NCBI RefSeq assembly: GCF_001591045.1 | Contig: NZ_BCUA01000004.1 | Span: 33,065-97,064, forward strand | Reading direction: 5' to 3' | DNA from: Sphingopyxis granuli NBRC 100800 | GTDB lineage: Bacteria > Pseudomonadota > Alphaproteobacteria > Sphingomonadales > Sphingomonadaceae | DNA: 64,000 nucleotides | In this document: positions 61,193 to 64,000 of the stretch, piece after piece | Layout of the letters: every line of letters begins with the position of its first letter | Numbering within the stretch: the first letter of the stretch is position 1 | Made by a program: the position numbers and the translations under genes | Notes under the pieces: model-generated | What the model saw: only the letters and a program-made list of their open reading frames with translations | Databases searched by the model: none | What the model was told of the DNA's origin: nothing

Positions 61193-63448
61193 ATGACCGC
61201 GGTCGCCTCGCCGCGCCGCTGGCTGTTCGTGCTGACGATCCTCGTCGGCAGTTTCCTGCTCTTCCTCGTCCAGCCGATGGTCGCGCGGATGGTGCTGCCG
61301 CGGCTCGGCGGGGCGCCCGCAGTGTGGAACAGCGCGATGCTCGTCTATCAGGCGCTGCTGCTCGGCGGCTATGCCTATGCGCACTGGCTCGGCCGCTTCG
61401 CGGTGCGGCGGCAGGCGGCCATCCATGTCGCGCTGCTGCTCGCGGCCGCGCTGTGGCTGCCGATCGGCATCGCGCAGCTTCCGCCGCCCGCGCCGGGTCA
61501 GGAGGCGCTGTGGGTGCCGCTGCTGCTCGCGGCGTCGATCGGCCCGGTCTTCTTCGCGGTCGCCGCGCAGGCGCCGCTGATGCAGCGCTGGTTCGCCGCC
61601 GATCCGCGGGCGGGCGATCCTTACATGCTCTATGCGGCATCGAACCTGGGCAGCTTCGCCGGGCTGATCAGCTATCCCGCGCTCGTCGAGCCGGCGCTGC
61701 CGCTCGCCGTGCAGAGCTGGGGGTGGAGCGCGGGCTATGCGCTGCTGGTGCTGCTCGTCGCGGCGAGCGCCGCGGCGCGGTGGCGCGGCGGGGCGGACAT
61801 GGCCGGGGACAGCGGCGGCGCCGAGGCGCGGCCGACCGCGCGCCGCCAGCTTCGCTGGCTGCTGATCGCCGCGGTGCCGTCGGGGCTGATGCTGTCGACG
61901 ACGACGCACCTGACCACCGATATCGTCGCGATGCCGCTGCTGTGGGTGCTGCCGCTGGGCCTCTATCTGCTGAGCTTCGTCATCGCCTTCGCGGCCGCGC
62001 GCGCGCCGGCGCACATCGCCATCGTCATCGCGCCCGCGGTGCTGCTGGGGGTCGGGGGGCTCGCGCTGCTCAGCACGGGGGGCGCCGCGATGCTGATCGC
62101 GATCGCCAGCCTGGGGATGCTGTTCGTCGTCGCGACGGCGCTCCACGCGCATCTCTATGACCTGCGCCCCGCGCCGCGCTATCTGACGCTTTTCTATCTC
62201 GTCATGTCGGCGGGCGGGGTGCTCGGCGGCCTGTTCGCCGCGCTGGCGGCGCCGCTGCTGTTCGACTGGGTCTACGAGCATCCGCTGCTCGTCCTCGCCG
62301 CGGCGCTGCTGCTGCCGCTGCCGCCGCTGCTGGCGTGGGAGAAATGGACGCATCTGTCGGCCGGCGCGACGCGTATCATGGTGGCGCTGTTCGTGCTGAC
62401 GGCGCTGTTCGCCAGCTTTCATCTCGTCCGGACATGGACCGGCGAATTCGCGGGGCCGGCGCTGCTGTGGGGCGGCTTCATCGTCGCGATCGGGCTGCTG
62501 GTGACGCGCTGGCGCTGGGCCTATGCGACGGTGCTGGCGCTGCTGATGGTCGGGCTCGGCGGCTGGAGCACGCTGCACGACAGCCTCTCGGACATGCGCG
62601 TGCGCAGCTATTTCGGCGTCTATACCGTCACCGACGATCCCTGGCGCCACCAGCGCCGGCTCGCGCATGGAACGACGCTGCACGGCCTGCAGCGCACCGA
62701 CGCGGGGCACGAACTCGACCCCACGACCTATTACGGCCCGCAATCGGGGGTCGGTCTCGCGCTCGACCGGCTGGAGGCGCTCGCCGGGCCGGGGGCTTCG
62801 GTCGGGATCGTCGGGCTCGGCGCCGGGACGCTCAGCTGCTATCGCCGGCCGGGCCAGCACTGGACGATCTTCGAAATCGACCCGGTGATGGTCGACATCG
62901 CGCGCGACCCGACGAAGTTCACCTTCCTGTCGCGCTGCGCGCCGCAGGTGCCGGTGGTGATCGGCGACGCGCGGCTGCAGATCGCGGGCCAGCCCGCCGG
63001 GCGCTTCGACATCCTCGTCATCGACGCCTTCTCGTCGGATGCGATCCCGCTGCACCTGCTGACGCGCGAGGCGATCGGCATCTATGTGCGCGCGCTCAAG
63101 CCCGACGGGCTGCTGCTCATCCACATCTCGAACCGCTTCTTCAACCTCGAACCCGTGCTCGATGCTGAGGCGAAGGCGCGCGGCTGGGCCGCGGCGATCC
63201 GCAACGACCCGGCGGGCCGCGGCGACGATCCCGACATGCTGACGCGGTCGAGCTGGGTCGCGCTCGCCGCGACGCCGCAGCGGCTCGCGCAGTTGACGGG
63301 ACCCCTCAAGTCCGCCGACAAGGCGCATGAGGACGGCGCGTGGATCGCGCTTGCCGGCCGCCCGCATTTCGATCGCTGGACCGACGATTATGCGTCGACC
63401 CTGCCGATCCTCTATTGGAACCACATCTTCTTCGGACGCAGCGAATGA
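61193..63448 (+). CDS. multispanning membrane protein with C-terminal spermidine-synthase-like domain
   Basis: The 751-residue protein has about twelve hydrophobic segments in residues 10-460 and a soluble C-terminal Rossmann domain. That domain contains VGIVGLGAGTLSCY, a WTIFEIDPVMVDIA acidic loop and VIDAFSSDAIPLHLLT, the order of polyamine-synthase/methyltransferase folds. Such fused membrane proteins are common and unassigned; they need not make spermidine. It starts 13 bases after hemB and its stop overlaps the next gene's ATG (ATGA). Confidence 0.87.
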   Translation: MTAVASPRRWLFVLTILVGSFLLFLVQPMVARMVLPRLGGAPAVWNSAMLVYQALLLGGYAYAHWLGRFAVRRQAAIHVALLLAAALWLPIGIAQLPPPAPGQEALWVPLLLAASIGPVFFAVAAQAPLMQRWFAADPRAGDPYMLYAASNLGSFAGLISYPALVEPALPLAVQSWGWSAGYALLVLLVAASAAARWRGGADMAGDSGGAEARPTARRQLRWLLIAAVPSGLMLSTTTHLTTDIVAMPLLWVLPLGLYLLSFVIAFAAARAPAHIAIVIAPAVLLGVGGLALLSTGGAAMLIAIASLGMLFVVATALHAHLYDLRPAPRYLTLFYLVMSAGGVLGGLFAALAAPLLFDWVYEHPLLVLAAALLLPLPPLLAWEKWTHLSAGATRIMVALFVLTALFASFHLVRTWTGEFAGPALLWGGFIVAIGLLVTRWRWAYATVLALLMVGLGGWSTLHDSLSDMRVRSYFGVYTVTDDPWRHQRRLAHGTTLHGLQRTDAGHELDPTTYYGPQSGVGLALDRLEALAGPGASVGIVGLGAGTLSCYRRPGQHWTIFEIDPVMVDIARDPTKFTFLSRCAPQVPVVIGDARLQIAGQPAGRFDILVIDAFSSDAIPLHLLTREAIGIYVRALKPDGLLLIHISNRFFNLEPVLDAEAKARGWAAAIRNDPAGRGDDPDMLTRSSWVALAATPQRLAQLTGPLKSADKAHEDGAWIALAGRPHFDRWTDDYASTLPILYWNHIFFGRSE

Positions 63449-64000
63449 CCCACAGCGACATCAGCATCATCAGCGTGAACGGCAAGACGCCGCGCATCGA
63501 CCCCAGCGCCTTCATCGCGCCGGGGTGCCGGATCATCGGCGACGTCGAGATCGGGCCCGACGTCAGCATCTGGTATAATTGCGTGCTGCGCGCCGACGTC
63601 AGCCATATCCGCATCGGCGCGCGGTCGAACGTCCAGGACGGCAGCGTGATCCATTGCGACGGTCCGACCCCGCTCCGGCCCGACGGCTATCCGACGATCA
63701 TCGGCGAAGACGTGCTGATCGGCCATCTGGCGATGGTGCACGGCTGCACGCTCGCCGACCGGGCGTTCGTCGGGCTGAAGGCGACGGTCATGAACGGCTG
63801 CCGCATCGGCAGCGACGCGATGCTCGCGGCGGGCGCGCTGCTGACCGAGCACAAGGAGATTCCGCCGCGCGAGCTGTGGGCGGGCGCGCCGGCGCGGCGC
63901 GTGCGCGACATCGACGACGCGCAGGCGGCCGGAATGCAGGCGGGCGTCGCCCATTATGTGCTCAACGGCCGCATGCACAAGGCGGCGGTGGAGGGGACTT
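63445..64000 (+). CDS. gamma-carbonic-anhydrase-like hexapeptide-repeat protein (3' end outside window)
   Basis: At least 185 codons are open to the window end. The protein is a left-handed beta-helix with hexapeptide repeats (GCRIIGDVEIGPDVSIWYN, IGEDVLIGHLAMVHGC). Histidines in SVIHCD and in GHLAMVHGC are the usual zinc or iron ligands of gamma-class carbonic anhydrase family proteins such as YrdA/PaaY. The catalytic glutamate of archaeal Cam was not identified, so activity is uncertain. It starts in an ATGA overlap with the membrane protein. Confidence 0.88.
   Translation, partial: MTHSDISIISVNGKTPRIDPSAFIAPGCRIIGDVEIGPDVSIWYNCVLRADVSHIRIGARSNVQDGSVIHCDGPTPLRPDGYPTIIGEDVLIGHLAMVHGCTLADRAFVGLKATVMNGCRIGSDAMLAAGALLTEHKEIPPRELWAGAPARRVRDIDDAQAAGMQAGVAHYVLNGRMHKAAVEGT

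Overview
The window looks like the chromosome of a sphingomonad alphaproteobacterium (Sphingopyxis/Sphingomonas-like). Coding sequence from about 18.8 kb onward is GC-rich and dominated by TonB-dependent uptake, secreted peptidases, DUF885 proteins and MarR regulators. An inverted repeat at 41.8 kb with GGCTTTCGCCGGGGAAC arms resembles the extragenic repeats I know from this group. The assignment is inference from gene content and codon use; no rRNA or marker phylogeny is present.

Positions 1-18.8 kb are an accessory island with lower and uneven GC. In order it holds an ArsR-like regulator with a palindromic operator, a complete type I restriction-modification system (hsdM-hsdS-hsdR, joined by ATGA overlaps), a fragment of an ISXO2/IS1595-type transposase directly behind hsdR, a coiled-coil/zinc-ribbon protein, and a two-gene minus-strand unit containing a DUF1828/DUF1829 protein. 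Next come two convergent proteins built like the transposase TnsB but lacking a complete DDE triad. After them lies a four-gene Tn7-like transposition operon: tnsA (endonuclease), tnsB (DDE transposase), tnsC (AAA+ regulator) and tniQ (target selector). A short ORF is coupled to the front of the operon, and repeats resembling TnsB-binding sites lie just upstream. The outer ends of the element could not be fixed.

Positions 18.8-33.9 kb are a peptide-utilisation region. An alpha/beta hydrolase and a DUF885 protein are divergent from a likely operon of TonB-dependent receptor, S9 peptidase, DUF885, DUF3830, BASS-type transporter and FAD-dependent amine/amino-acid oxidase. A MarR regulator is divergent from a third DUF885 protein. 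Four DUF885 paralogues occur in the window, and two of them have lost the glutamate of the family's HExxPGH motif.

Positions 33.9-53.5 kb combine aromatic/amino-acid catabolism with more peptidases. A cyclase (kynurenine-formamidase-like) heads an iorA-iorB operon for arylpyruvates. A TPR/2-oxoglutarate-oxygenase-like protein, a periplasmic amidohydrolase, a second MarR and an M24 peptidase follow. A seven-gene minus-strand operon (salicylyl-CoA/2-aminobenzoyl-CoA-type monooxygenase-reductase, SDR, MarR, enoyl-CoA hydratase, acyl-CoA dehydrogenase, thioesterase, RidA) diverges from an aminotransferase and the fourth DUF885 gene across a 26-bp near-perfect palindrome. A plausible shared theme is that secreted peptidases release amino acids, an aminotransferase or oxidase deaminates them, and IorAB and the CoA-ester genes degrade the aromatic acids.

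Positions 53.5-64 kb hold a large autotransporter with 723-bp tandem repeats, a divergent LuxR-type regulator that may be translated from a leaderless message, an OsmC protein, hemB, a membrane-anchored spermidine-synthase-like protein, and a gamma-carbonic-anhydrase gene cut by the window end.
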